Assembly: GCF_900094595.1 (NCBI RefSeq) | Contig: NZ_FMAD01000001.1 | Coordinates: forward strand, 1 to 64,000 | Direction of reading: 5' to 3' | DNA length: 64,000 bases | Source of the DNA: Cupriavidus alkaliphilus | GTDB taxonomy: Bacteria; Pseudomonadota; Gammaproteobacteria; Burkholderiales; Burkholderiaceae | Part shown: one piece after another, positions 1 through 8,778 of the stretch | How positions within the stretch are numbered: the stretch's first letter is position 1 | Layout: every line of letters starts with the position of its first letter | Program-made: the position numbers and the translations under genes | The notes under the pieces: model-generated | The model's input: only the letters and a program-made list of their open reading frames with translations | Told to the model about the DNA's origin: nothing | Database searches by the model: none

Positions 1-138
1 TAAGGCTTGATCCTATAACCAGTGTGTTTCACCTGGTGAGCGATCGCCTTGTGCCACCGAAGTTGACACAGTAAGCACAACCCCAACTACATCCCGATTC
101 GTGACGCTGTCCCAACCCGGCAGCGCCACAACCCCTCA
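1..138 (+). other. 23S rRNA 3' tail and 23S-5S spacer
   Basis: The first dozen or so bases (taaggcttgatcc) resemble the conserved 3' end of bacterial 23S rRNA, which in E. coli ends in a similar GAGGCTTAACC string. The rest, up to about 138, has no coding signature and sits where the 23S-5S spacer of an rRNA operon belongs. The exact 23S end cannot be fixed without alignment. Confidence 0.5.
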
Positions 139-254
139 TGCCTGGTGACCATAGCGAGCTGGAACCACCCCTTCCCATCCCGAACAGGACCGTGAAACAG
201 CTCCGCGCCGATGATAGTGCGGATTCCCGTGTGAAAGTAGGTCATCGCCAGGCT
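139..254 (+). rRNA. rrf: 5S ribosomal RNA
   Basis: This is the last gene of an rRNA operon and forms part of the large ribosomal subunit. The ends pair as helix I (gcctgg near 140 with ccaggc near 248-253). The internal conserved blocks of betaproteobacterial 5S are present: CCATAGCGAG near the start, CCCATCCCGAACAGG in the middle, and GTGAAAGTAGGTCATCGCC near the end. The length of about 115 nt is normal. A rho-independent terminator follows 10 bases later, so this is the distal end of the operon. Confidence 0.95.
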
Positions 255-264
255 CTTATCTTGC

Positions 265-299
265 AAAACCCCTCGACAGCGTGTGCTGCGAGGGGTTTT
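265..299 (+). terminator. rRNA operon terminator
   Basis: An 11-bp perfect inverted repeat (aaaacccctcg / cgaggggtttt) around a 13-nt loop, with a short T-rich tail, sits just after the 5S gene. This is the form expected for the operon's intrinsic terminator. Confidence 0.88.
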
Positions 300-539
300 G
301 TCTTTGGCGCGGCGAAAACGCCGTGCTCGCCATTGCCGTCACGCCGATCCCCGTTGTTTTCATGCCGCATTGCGGGTCGAGGCGCATTCCTGCCCGCTCC
401 ACCTTCTGCTATGTTCGACCCTCAAGTGCCAACGGGTGGCACGAAGGCGGTTGCAACACGTGTTTGCAGCAAGCAGTGAGCAATAGAGCGGGCCGATGCC
501 GACAGAGCAGGGCCGCGATTTCGGGTTTCGAGGGGTTAC

Positions 540-1487
540 ATGACGGCCAAGATGTTTCGGCTGGTTTTGACTGGCGCCGCCGGCGCGCTGTTGCTGGCAG
601 GGTGCGCTTCCACTCCTCCTGACCCTTCCGCGCCGCAAAAGCATCCGGCCCCCGCCGGGCCTGTTACTTCCAGCTCCGCCATCGATTGCCAGGCCTTCAC
701 CGAGCGCATGGCTGCCCACGCGGCGGCGCAGGCCGATACCGCGGTGCCCGAACCCGACTCCCTGGCCGCTGCCAACACCCTCGCGGCGGATGACGAAGCC
801 GGCGACGATGGCGAATCCGCCGACGCCTCGCCGGCCACCCTCGCCACGTTGCCGTTGTTTTCGGTCTCGCCACGCCGCGACCGCCTGCCCGTCGGCTGGC
901 AGCCCTGGACCATCAATCGCAACAAGATTCCCACCACTTATTCGATGGCCGAGGTCGACCAGCGGGTCGTGGTGCATGCCAAGGCCGACAGTTCGGCCTC
1001 CGGCCTCTATGTGCCGCTGCGCGAGCGCGATGCCGGCATGCTGCGCTGGACCTGGAAAACCAGCGGCATCATCCGTAATGCCGACAACAGCCATGGCCCG
1101 CGCGAAGACTCGCCGCTGCGGCTGTTCGTGGCCTTCGATGGCGACAAGGGTGTGCTGCCGCTCAAGGACCAGTTGATGTACGAGATGGCGCGCCTGACCA
1201 CCGGGCGCGAGATGCCGTACGCCACGCTGATGTATATCTGGGGCGGGCAGCGTGCGGAAGGCGCGGTGGTGAAGAACCCGCACACTGATCGCGTGCGCAT
1301 GATCGTGGTGGATAGCGGCATGAAGCATGCCAATGAGTGGCGTTGCCACGAGCGCGATCTGCGCGCCGATTATCGCAAGGCGTTCGGGACCGACCCCGGC
1401 CGCGTCATCGCGGTCGGCATCATGACCGATACCGACAATACCAAGAGCAAGGCCGAAGCCTGGTACGGCGACATCGCGCTGGACTAG
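540..1487 (+). CDS. DUF3047 family lipoprotein
   Basis: Predicted lipoprotein of 315 residues. A short basic start and hydrophobic stretch lead to a lipobox LLLAGC with the lipidated cysteine at residue 22, followed by a Pro-rich linker and an acidic linker (about 75-110). The C-terminal two thirds match what I recall of DUF3047 proteins: a W-P-W segment near 120, an R-W-T/W-K-T strand near 170, then an acidic/aromatic beta-rich region to the end. No catalytic function is established for the family. The ATG lies after a purine-rich stretch (cgaggggtt). It stands alone, 240 bp after the rRNA terminator, with nothing recognisable in that gap. The family call is from memory. Confidence 0.75.
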   Translation: MTAKMFRLVLTGAAGALLLAGCASTPPDPSAPQKHPAPAGPVTSSSAIDCQAFTERMAAHAAAQADTAVPEPDSLAAANTLAADDEAGDDGESADASPATLATLPLFSVSPRRDRLPVGWQPWTINRNKIPTTYSMAEVDQRVVVHAKADSSASGLYVPLRERDAGMLRWTWKTSGIIRNADNSHGPREDSPLRLFVAFDGDKGVLPLKDQLMYEMARLTTGREMPYATLMYIWGGQRAEGAVVKNPHTDRVRMIVVDSGMKHANEWRCHERDLRADYRKAFGTDPGRVIAVGIMTDTDNTKSKAEAWYGDIALD

Positions 1488-1507
1488 ATTGCCGCGCCGG
1501 GGGCACC

Positions 1508-2533
1508 TCAGCCGCCGATCGGCTCGGCCAGCGCGAGCACCGCGAACGAGGCCAGCCAGTGCGTGGACACATACTCGCCTTCCACCGCCTGGGGCAGCGA
1601 TGCCTCGATATGGTCCGACCACGCGCGGATCGCCAGCGGCCGCAGCGGATCGGGCAGCGCCGGTTCCAGCAGGCGCCAGCACCAGGCGCGCGACAGGTTC
1701 AGTCCGTCCAGGTGCGCGGCCTTGGGGTCGTTGCGGTTGGTCACCGTGACCGGTGTCAGCCAGTTGGCCAGCTCCGCCTGGGCCGGCACGAACAACTCCC
1801 ACCATTCCGAAAACGCGCAGCCGTCCATCACCGCGTGCATCAGCACGGCTTCGGTCAGTCCGCCGGACAGGAATTCATCGCCGCCGGGCTCGTAGCGGGC
1901 CGGATACTTCTGGTCGTGGCCGAACCAGCGGTGGGCGCGCCTTACGATGGCGCGCCGCAAGGCCAGGTCCTGATGGTTGCGCGCATAGGCCAGCGCCATG
2001 ACCAGCGCGAAGGCGCTGTTGTAGTGGGTGCCGGTGCGTACCGGGAACACTGCCGCATCGAGGAAATCCGCCAGTTGCTGCGATAAATGCGAGGCCAGCG
2101 GCGCGCAGGCGTCCGCCCAGACGCCGGCATGCGGGTCGTGCCGTGCCAGCGCCAGCAGTTCGGCCTGCAACTTCAGCATCCAGCCCCAGCCGTAGGGGCG
2201 CTCGAAGGTGCGTGAGTCAGGCCGGCGGAAATACGCGAGTTCGGCGGCCATGGCGTCCGGACGCAACTGGGCGTCCAGCATGGCGCGGATGCGCGGCGCG
2301 TCCTCTAGGTCAGGATGCAGTGCCAGCAGCCGCACCAGCAGCCAGTGCATATGGACGCTGGAGTGCCAGTCGTAGCTGCCGCAAAACACCGGATGCCAGG
2401 CGGCCGGTCCGGCGAGATCGCCGGCGCCCGCCATCATGTGGTCCAGTTTGTACGGATAACGGCGCAGGATATTCTCCAGCGCCACGCGCGCAAAGCTGCG
2501 CGCGGTCTCGCGATCCAGCGCCGAACGCCCCAT
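1508..2533 (-). CDS. DUF2891 family protein
   Basis: A 341-residue cytosolic protein with no signal peptide. The region HPVFCGSYDWHSSVHMHW (about residues 47-64) is the hallmark of DUF2891. The rest is alpha-helical and rich in W, H and L, suggesting an all-helical barrel like those of glycan-active enzymes, but no activity is established. The next gene on the strand, the M20 peptidase, ends 88 bases upstream, so the two may be co-transcribed. Convergent with the DUF3047 lipoprotein, 20 bases away. Confidence 0.8.
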   Translation of the reverse strand: MGRSALDRETARSFARVALENILRRYPYKLDHMMAGAGDLAGPAAWHPVFCGSYDWHSSVHMHWLLVRLLALHPDLEDAPRIRAMLDAQLRPDAMAAELAYFRRPDSRTFERPYGWGWMLKLQAELLALARHDPHAGVWADACAPLASHLSQQLADFLDAAVFPVRTGTHYNSAFALVMALAYARNHQDLALRRAIVRRAHRWFGHDQKYPARYEPGGDEFLSGGLTEAVLMHAVMDGCAFSEWWELFVPAQAELANWLTPVTVTNRNDPKAAHLDGLNLSRAWCWRLLEPALPDPLRPLAIRAWSDHIEASLPQAVEGEYVSTHWLASFAVLALAEPIGG

Positions 2534-2621
2534 CGCCGAAGCTCCCCTTTTTTGATCGTATTGCCCTGCTCAGGCAGGCGTGCTCGGGCACGCTCTGGTC
2601 TATGCCATCAGCTGCCTGCCA

Positions 2622-3815
2622 TCAGGCAGGTGCAAGCCACTTCTCCACCAGCCGCACGAAGAAGGTCGAGCCGACCGGCAGCAACTCGTCGTTGAAATCG
2701 TAGCTCGGGTTGTGCAGCATGCAAGGCCCAAGGCCATGGCCGGCATCGCGATGGCCGCCGTCGCCATTGCCGAGGAACAGATAGCAGCCCGGCTTGTGCT
2801 GCAGCATGAACGAGAAATCCTCGGCGCCCATGGTGGGTTCGACATGGCTGTCGACGTTGTCCGCGCCGACCAGCTCGGCGGCGACCGAGACGGCGAAGCC
2901 GGTTTCAGCCTCGCTGTTGATGGTGGGCGGATAGTTGCGGTGGAATTCGTATTCGACGGTGCAGTCGAATGCCGACGCCACCGCGCGCGCCACCTCTTCC
3001 ATGCGCCGCTCGATCAGGTCCAGCACCGGCACCGTGAAGGTACGCACGGTACCGCCGATCCAGGCCTGGTCCGGCACGATGTTGGTGGCATCGCCGGCAT
3101 GGAACTGCGTGACCGAGATCACCGCGGTATCGATCGGGCGCTTGTTGCGCGTGATGATTCCCTGCAGCGCCGACACGATCTGCGCCGCGGTGAACACAGG
3201 GTCGTTGCCGTTGTTGGGCATGGCCGCATGCGCGCCCTTGCCGCGCACGACGATGCGGAACTCGTTGCTCGATGCCATCAGCGGGCCCGCGCGCGTGCCG
3301 AACGCGCCCATCGGCATGCCCGGCCAGTTGTGCACGCCAAACACCGCGTCGCACGGAAAGCGCTCGAACAGGCCGTCCTTGATCATCTCGCGCGCGCCGC
3401 CGCCGCCTTCTTCGGCCGGCTGGAAGATCAGGTGCACGGTGCCGTCGAAGGGCTTGTGCTGCGCCAGGTAGCGCGCCGCGCCGAGCAGCATCGCGGTGTG
3501 GCCGTCATGGCCGCACGCGTGCATCTTGCCGGTGTGCTGCGAGCGGTGCTCGAAGGTGTTGGCTTCCTGCAGCGGCAGCGCGTCCATGTCGGCGCGCAGG
3601 CCGATGGTGCGCGGGCTGCTGCCATTGCGGATCACGCCGACCAGGCCGGTGGTGCCCAGCCCGCGGTGGACTTCGATGCCCCACGATTCCAGGTTGCGCG
3701 CGACCACGTCGGCGGTGCGCTGCTCTTCGAAGCAGAGTTCAGGGTGGGCGTGGATGTCGCGCCGGATCGCGCGGATTTCGGCTTGTGCCTGCAGGATTTC
3801 GGGGATGAGCTTCAT
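2622..3815 (-). CDS. M20 family amidohydrolase (hippurate hydrolase type)
   Basis: A 397-residue metal-dependent amidohydrolase of the M20D group (hippuricase, IAA-amino-acid and N-acyl-amino-acid hydrolases). It should cleave an N-acyl amino acid or short amide in the cytoplasm. Visible motifs: HAHPEL near 22, GLRADMDALPL near 72-82, the metal-binding MHACGHDGH (C101, H103), and the catalytic pair in QPAEEGG (E135/E136). The dimerisation domain lies in the middle. ATG at 3815 was chosen because it begins the typical MKLIPEI..A..IRRDIHAHPE start; an upstream in-frame ATG at 3983 would add 56 residues with no family match. It is divergent from the peptide ABC operon, suggesting a linked role in scavenging peptides or acyl-amino acids. 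Exact substrate unknown. Confidence 0.88.
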   Translation of the reverse strand: MKLIPEILQAQAEIRAIRRDIHAHPELCFEEQRTADVVARNLESWGIEVHRGLGTTGLVGVIRNGSSPRTIGLRADMDALPLQEANTFEHRSQHTGKMHACGHDGHTAMLLGAARYLAQHKPFDGTVHLIFQPAEEGGGGAREMIKDGLFERFPCDAVFGVHNWPGMPMGAFGTRAGPLMASSNEFRIVVRGKGAHAAMPNNGNDPVFTAAQIVSALQGIITRNKRPIDTAVISVTQFHAGDATNIVPDQAWIGGTVRTFTVPVLDLIERRMEEVARAVASAFDCTVEYEFHRNYPPTINSEAETGFAVSVAAELVGADNVDSHVEPTMGAEDFSFMLQHKPGCYLFLGNGDGGHRDAGHGLGPCMLHNPSYDFNDELLPVGSTFFVRLVEKWLAPA

Positions 3816-4138
3816 GATGCCGGGCGGCCTTGGAGTCGAAGGCGTTAGCAATGGGATACCCGGATCATACGATGCCTGTCGCGAAAGCGCCAAAACGCGG
3901 CGATTTGCTGCGCGCTCGCCGTCTTGGCGCAGTGCAATATGCCGGCGCGGGTGGGTTTCCCCGCATTGCCGTGGCATGTGCACTGCTGGAACAGTTCATG
4001 CTTGAAGTGCCCGGCCGGCAATACCGTCGCTTTGTGATGCCCCATCGCACCAAAAAGCAGCGCCGCTCGTGACCCGCTGCGCGCGCGCATTGCCGATCCT
4101 AAAACGTCTGCTTCACTTCCTACAGGGAGAATTGCGCG
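3816..4138. promoter_or_regulatory. divergent regulatory region, M20 hydrolase / peptide ABC operon
   Basis: This 323-bp gap holds no gene I can support. It must carry promoters for both divergent units. A sigma-54-like -24/-12 element is visible on the plus strand at 3972-3987 (entered separately). A ribosome binding site (agggaga) lies about 10 bases before the ATG at 4139. Confidence 0.6.
3972..3987 (+). promoter_or_regulatory. candidate sigma-54 promoter of the peptide ABC operon
   Basis: The string TGGCATGTGCACTGCT matches the -24/-12 consensus TGGCACG-N4-TTGCW at all but two positions. It keeps the invariant GG and GC with the required 10 bases between them. Transcription would start near 4000, giving a leader of about 140 nt. 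No clear NtrC site was seen upstream. This is inference from the motif alone. Confidence 0.35.
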
Positions 4139-5725
4139 ATGTCCCTTCGCACTTTCAAGAAGGCAATTGGCGCGGTCGCGGTAGCGGGGGCCCTTGGCCT
4201 TGCGCTGGCCGGCACCGCCCAGGCCGCGGACCTCAAACTGGCCATGAGTTCGCCGCCGACCTCGATGGATCCGCACTTCTACAACCTGTTCTCCAACATC
4301 AACGTTTCCGAGCATATCTTCGACTCGCTGACCAAGATGGACCCGGACAGCCGCATCATCCCGGGCCTGGCCGAGTCGTGGAAGCTGGTCAACAACCTCA
4401 CGTGGGAATTCAAGATCCGCAAGGGCGTGAAGTTCCACGACGGCGCCGAGCTGACCGCCGAGGACGTGATCTGGTCGCTCGACCGCCCCGCCACCATCCA
4501 GAACAGCCCGGGCAAGTTCGACGTCTACACCAAGGCCATCGTCAACAAGAAGGTCATCGACAAGCACACCATCCAGCTCACCACCAGCCAGCCGTATCCG
4601 CTGATGCTGAACGACCTCACGTCGATCTTCATCGTGCAGAAGAAGGCCACGCAGGGACTGGGCTCGGACGATTTCGCGCAGGGCAAGGGCATGATCGGCA
4701 CCGGCCCGTTCAAGTTCGTCAGCTATGCGCGCGACGACCGGGTCGAGCTGGTGCGCAACAACGATTACTGGGGCAACAAGCCGGCCTGGGACAAGGTCAC
4801 GCTGCGCTTCATCCCCAACCCGGCGACGCGCCTGGCGGCGCTGCTGTCGGGCGATGTGCAGGCCATCGAGAACGTGCCCACGCCCGACCTGCCCAAGGTG
4901 CGCAACGATCCCAAGCTGGCGTTCTTCTCCAAGATCTCGCATCGCGTGATCTACCTGTATTTCGATGCCAAGCGCGACAAGTCGCCGTACGTGACCACCA
5001 AGGAAGGCGCGCCGCTGGACAAGAACCCGCTGAAGGACACGCGCGTGCGCAATGCCATCAGCATGGCGATCAACCGGCAGGGCATCAAGGACCGGCTGAT
5101 GGAGGGCCTGTCCGAGCCCACCAACAACCTGGTGCCGCCCACGCTGTTCGGCTACAACCCCAACCTGAAGACGGTCAAGTACGACCCCGAGGGCGCCAAG
5201 AAGCTGCTGGCCGAGGCGGGCTTCCCCAACGGTTTCGGCGTGACGCTGCACACGCCCAACAACCGTTACGTGAACGACGAGAAGATCGCTCAGACCATCG
5301 CGCAGAACCTGACCCGCATCGGCATCTCGACCAAGGTCGAGGGCATGCCGATGGCGACGTACTCGTCCAAGGGCATCAAGCACGAATGGTCGTTCGGCCT
5401 GCTCGGCTGGGGCGCCCAGACCGGCGAGGTCAGCTCGCCGCTGCGCGCGCTGCTGGCGTGCGAAGACAGCAAGAAGGGCTTCGGCACCACCAACTGGGGC
5501 GAGTACTGCAACCCGAAGATGGACGTGGTGCTGGAAAAGGCGCTGTCGACGGTGGACGACACCGAGCGCTCCAAGCTGCTGCAGGAAGCCACCGCGATCG
5601 CGATCAACGATGGCGGTATCATCCCGATCCACCAGCAGGTGACCACCTGGGCCACGCAGAAGGGCATCGTCTACGTGCCGCGCACCGACGAGCGCACGTA
5701 CGCGCATAACTTCAAGCCCCAGTAA
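4139..5725 (+). CDS. peptide ABC transporter substrate-binding protein (family 5)
   Basis: A 528-residue periplasmic binding protein of the SBP_bac_5 (DppA/OppA/GsiB) family that delivers peptides or similar ligands to the membrane complex encoded just downstream. A Sec signal peptide runs to about residue 29 (cleavage after AGTAQA). The mature start DLKLAMSSPPTSMDPHFYNLF, then LAESWK, the WEFKIRKGVKFHDG block (about residues 80-95) and LTAEDV are the family signature. Length is normal. First gene of a five-gene operon (binding protein, two permeases, two ATPases). The ATG has a good Shine-Dalgarno. The ligand (dipeptide, oligopeptide or glutathione) cannot be fixed by eye. Confidence 0.92.
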   Translation: MSLRTFKKAIGAVAVAGALGLALAGTAQAADLKLAMSSPPTSMDPHFYNLFSNINVSEHIFDSLTKMDPDSRIIPGLAESWKLVNNLTWEFKIRKGVKFHDGAELTAEDVIWSLDRPATIQNSPGKFDVYTKAIVNKKVIDKHTIQLTTSQPYPLMLNDLTSIFIVQKKATQGLGSDDFAQGKGMIGTGPFKFVSYARDDRVELVRNNDYWGNKPAWDKVTLRFIPNPATRLAALLSGDVQAIENVPTPDLPKVRNDPKLAFFSKISHRVIYLYFDAKRDKSPYVTTKEGAPLDKNPLKDTRVRNAISMAINRQGIKDRLMEGLSEPTNNLVPPTLFGYNPNLKTVKYDPEGAKKLLAEAGFPNGFGVTLHTPNNRYVNDEKIAQTIAQNLTRIGISTKVEGMPMATYSSKGIKHEWSFGLLGWGAQTGEVSSPLRALLACEDSKKGFGTTNWGEYCNPKMDVVLEKALSTVDDTERSKLLQEATAIAINDGGIIPIHQQVTTWATQKGIVYVPRTDERTYAHNFKPQ

Positions 5726-5840
5726 GCAGGCTGCCTGCTGCTGAGTTCGCGGTGCCGCGCATGGCTGCCGCGCCGCCTGGAAGCGCATGGCGCTTTCGGG
5801 CGGCGTGCGCATTCCCGCGCGAAAGGATAGTGGTCTGAAT

Positions 5841-6818
5841 ATGCTGGTCTTTATCATCCGGCGCCTGATGCAGAGCGTGGTCGTGCTCTTCGTCATGTCG
5901 CTGCTGGTTTTCCTCGGCGTCTTTGCCATCGGCAATCCCGTCGACATCCTGATCAACCCGCAGGCCGACCAGGAGGACATCAAGCGCACCATCGCGGCGC
6001 TGGGCCTGGACAAGCCGCTGTGGGAGCAGTACTGGGTGTTCCTGCAGAACGCGCTGCAAGGCAACCTCGGTACCTCGTTCGCGCATGGCACGCCGGCGCT
6101 CAAGCTGATCTTCGAGCGCATGCCGGCGACCATGGAGCTGGCGATCTGCGCGATCCTGCTGGCGATCGTGCTGGGCATCCCGCTGGGCCTGTGGGCCGGG
6201 CTGCGGCCCAAGGGCATTGCCGGCAAGTCGATCATGACGGTGTCGATCCTGGGCTTCTCGCTGCCCACCTTCTGGGTCGGGCTGATGCTGATCATGGTGT
6301 TCGCGGTGCAGTTGGGCTGGCTGCCGTCCAACGGCCGCGGCGAGACCGTGCGCGTGCTGGGCATCCCGCTCAGCTTCCTGACCGCGGACGGCATCCGCCA
6401 CCTGATCCTGCCGGCGGTGACGCTGTCGCTGCTCAACATCGCCATGGTGATCCGGCTCACGCGCGCCGGCACGCAGGAGGCGATGCTGCAGGACTACGTC
6501 AAGTTCGCGCGCGCCAAGGGGCTCTCCAATACCCGCATCGTCGGCGTGCACGTGCTGAAGAACATCCTGATCCCCATCGTCACCGTGATCGCGCTGCAGT
6601 TCGGCTCGATCATTGCCTTTGCGATCGTGACCGAGACCATCTTCGCCTGGCCCGGCATGGGCAAGCTCATCATCGACTCGATCCAGCTGCTGGACCGGCC
6701 GGTGATCGTCGCCTACCTGATGGTGATCGTGACGCTGTTCATCCTGATCAACCTGGTGGTGGACATCATCTACAGCATGCTCGATCCGCGCGTGCGCATT
6801 GCCGACAACAAGGGCTGA
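5841..6818 (+). CDS. peptide ABC transporter permease (DppB type)
   Basis: Inner-membrane permease of 325 residues with about six transmembrane helices. The first is the conserved MLVFIIRRLMQSVVVLFVMS start; the others lie near 100-125, 135-160, 200-225, 255-285 and 290-315. The EAA-type cytoplasmic loop that docks on the ATPases (DYVKFARAKGLSNTRI, near residues 215-235) is clear. ATG at 5841 was chosen because the family begins ML.F..RRL. An upstream ATG at 5787 would add an unrelated 18 residues. The 115-bp gap after the binding protein gene is the largest in the operon; only 3 bases separate it from the next permease gene. Confidence 0.92.
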   Translation: MLVFIIRRLMQSVVVLFVMSLLVFLGVFAIGNPVDILINPQADQEDIKRTIAALGLDKPLWEQYWVFLQNALQGNLGTSFAHGTPALKLIFERMPATMELAICAILLAIVLGIPLGLWAGLRPKGIAGKSIMTVSILGFSLPTFWVGLMLIMVFAVQLGWLPSNGRGETVRVLGIPLSFLTADGIRHLILPAVTLSLLNIAMVIRLTRAGTQEAMLQDYVKFARAKGLSNTRIVGVHVLKNILIPIVTVIALQFGSIIAFAIVTETIFAWPGMGKLIIDSIQLLDRPVIVAYLMVIVTLFILINLVVDIIYSMLDPRVRIADNKG

Positions 6819-6821
6819 GCC

Positions 6822-7754
6822 ATGACCGCAGTAACTGTCGAACCCGAAGACAAGACGCCGCCGCGCGCCGCGGCGCGCGAGCAATCCCCGTGGCGGCGCT
6901 TTGCCGCCGAGTTCTTCGCCAGCAAGATCGCCGTGGCCGGGCTGGCCACGCTGGTGACGATCATCCTGATCGCCATCTTCGCGCCGTGGCTGGCGCCGCA
7001 GAACCCGTATGACCTGGCCACGCTGGACGTGCTCGACGCGCGCCTGGCGCCCGGCGAGCAGGCCGGCAGCGGCATGACCTTCCTGCTGGGCTCGGACGAG
7101 CAGGGCCGCGACATCCTGTCGGCGGTGATGTACGGGTTGCGCATCAGCATCGGCGTGGGCGTGGTCAGCACCCTGATCGCGCTGCTGCTGGGCGCCACGC
7201 TCGGCCTGCTGGCCGGCTTCCTCGGGGGGCGCACCGAAGCCTTCATCATGCGCGTGGCGGACCTGCAGCTGTCGTTCCCGCCGATCCTGCTGGCGCTGAT
7301 CCTGCTGGCCTTCCTGCGCCCCGGGCTGGGCAATATCGTGATCGCGCTGGTCGCGGTGCAGTGGGCCTACTACGCGCGCACCACGCGCAGCGCGGCGCTG
7401 GTCGAACGGCGCAAGGAATACATCGAAGCCGCCACCTGCCTGGGCCTGCCGCCCGCGCGCATCATGTTCCGCCATCTGCTGCCCAACTGCCTGCCGCCGC
7501 TGATCGTGATCGCGGCACTGCAGGTGGCCTCGGCGATCACGCTGGAGGCGACGCTGTCCTTCCTCGGACTGGGCGTGCCGATCACCGAGCCGTCGCTCGG
7601 TTCGCTGATCTCGAACGGCCAGCAGTACATGCTGTCGGGCAAGTACTGGATCAGCTTCTTCCCGGGCATCGCGCTGGTGGTCACCATCGTCGCGATGAAC
7701 CTGGTCGCCGACCAGCTGCGCGATGTGCTGAACCCGCGCCTGCAGACGCAATAA
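6822..7754 (+). CDS. peptide ABC transporter permease (DppC type)
   Basis: Second permease, 310 residues. An N-terminal cytoplasmic tail of about 35 residues is followed by the first helix (VAGLATLVTIILIAIFAPWLAP), the conserved N-P-Y-D and LLGSDEQGRDILS segment (near residues 85-100), and the binding-protein-dependent transport domain with its EAA loop (about RRKEYIEAATCLGLPPARIM, residues 190-210). It pairs with the upstream DppB-type protein as the heterodimeric channel. It starts 3 bases after the previous stop. Confidence 0.92.
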   Translation: MTAVTVEPEDKTPPRAAAREQSPWRRFAAEFFASKIAVAGLATLVTIILIAIFAPWLAPQNPYDLATLDVLDARLAPGEQAGSGMTFLLGSDEQGRDILSAVMYGLRISIGVGVVSTLIALLLGATLGLLAGFLGGRTEAFIMRVADLQLSFPPILLALILLAFLRPGLGNIVIALVAVQWAYYARTTRSAALVERRKEYIEAATCLGLPPARIMFRHLLPNCLPPLIVIAALQVASAITLEATLSFLGLGVPITEPSLGSLISNGQQYMLSGKYWISFFPGIALVVTIVAMNLVADQLRDVLNPRLQTQ

Positions 7755-7767
7755 CCGGGAGCACGAG

Positions 7768-8778
7768 ATGGCACACCCGATGGCACAACCGACGCTGGTG
7801 GTCGAACACCTGAAAACGCATTTCTATACGCGCGGCGGCATCGCCAGGGCCGTCGACGACGTGTCCTTCACCGTGGGCCGCGGCGAGATCATGGGGCTGG
7901 TGGGCGAGTCCGGCTCGGGCAAGTCCATGACAGGCTACTCGATCATGGGCCTGATCGACCCGCCCGGGAAGATCGTCGACGGCCGCATCGCGCTGACCAG
8001 CCGCGACGGGGTCACGCGCGACCTGCGCGCGCTCACGCCGGCGCAGCAGCGCGACGTGCGCGGCAACCGCATCGCCATGATCTTCCAGGATCCGATGATG
8101 ACGCTGAACCCGGTGCTGCGCATCGATACGCAGATGATCGAGGCGGTGCTGGCGCATGAGAACGTGAGCAAGGCGGCGGCGCGCGAGCGCGCCCGCAACG
8201 CACTGGCGCGGGTCGGCATTCCGTCGCCGGACGAGCGCCTGCAGGCCTATCCGCACCAGTTCTCGGGCGGCATGCGCCAGCGCGTGGCGATTGCCACGGC
8301 GCTGCTGAACAAGCCCGACCTGATCATTGCCGACGAACCGACCACCGCGCTCGACGTTACCATCCAGGGCCAGATCCTGTACGAGATGCAGACCCTGTGC
8401 CGCGAGTCCGGCACGGCGCTGATCTGGATTACGCACGATCTGTCGGTGGTGGCGGGGCTGGCCGATTCCGTCTGCGTGATGTACGCCGGCAAGATTGTCG
8501 AGGCCGGCGACGTGCGCCAGGTGCTGGAGCACCCTGAGCATCCCTACACGCACGGCCTGATCAGCTCGGCGCCGTCGCGCAATCCGCGCGGCGCGCCGCT
8601 GCGGCAGATCCCGGGCATGACGCCGTCGCTGCTGAACCTGCCGGGCGGCTGTTCGTTCCGCGAGCGCTGCCCGTACGCGACGGCTGCATGCAAGACCGAC
8701 CCGCCGCTGGAAACCGCCGCGGACGGGCGCCGCCTGCGCTGCTTCCATCCGGTGCTTGCCAACCAGGAGGCGGCATGA
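7768..8778 (+). CDS. peptide ABC transporter ATP-binding protein (DppD type)
   Basis: A 336-residue ATPase powering peptide import. Walker A GESGSGKS at 46-53, Q-loop in IFQDPMMTLNP, signature FSGGMRQRVAIA, Walker B LIIADEPTTALD and the H-loop histidine in WITHDL are all present. The C-terminal oligopeptide/dipeptide extension carries the Cys-rich motif that in this family can hold an Fe-S cluster or metal (C-S-F-R-E-R-C-P-Y-A then C). The ATG follows ccgggagcacgag. It overlaps the next gene by 4 bases. Confidence 0.93.
   Translation: MAHPMAQPTLVVEHLKTHFYTRGGIARAVDDVSFTVGRGEIMGLVGESGSGKSMTGYSIMGLIDPPGKIVDGRIALTSRDGVTRDLRALTPAQQRDVRGNRIAMIFQDPMMTLNPVLRIDTQMIEAVLAHENVSKAAARERARNALARVGIPSPDERLQAYPHQFSGGMRQRVAIATALLNKPDLIIADEPTTALDVTIQGQILYEMQTLCRESGTALIWITHDLSVVAGLADSVCVMYAGKIVEAGDVRQVLEHPEHPYTHGLISSAPSRNPRGAPLRQIPGMTPSLLNLPGGCSFRERCPYATAACKTDPPLETAADGRRLRCFHPVLANQEAA

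Noticed and set aside
138..479. Open frames across the 5S rRNA
   Set aside because: They run through the 5S gene and its terminator; they are not coding.
3816..3983. A longer N terminus for the M20 hydrolase starting at 3983
   Set aside because: The extra 56 residues have no family counterpart, and the usual family start is at 3815.
3845..7751. Long minus-strand frames opposite the peptide ABC transporter operon
   Set aside because: Same antisense artefact of GC-rich codon structure; no ribosome sites or domains, while the plus strand has a complete transporter.
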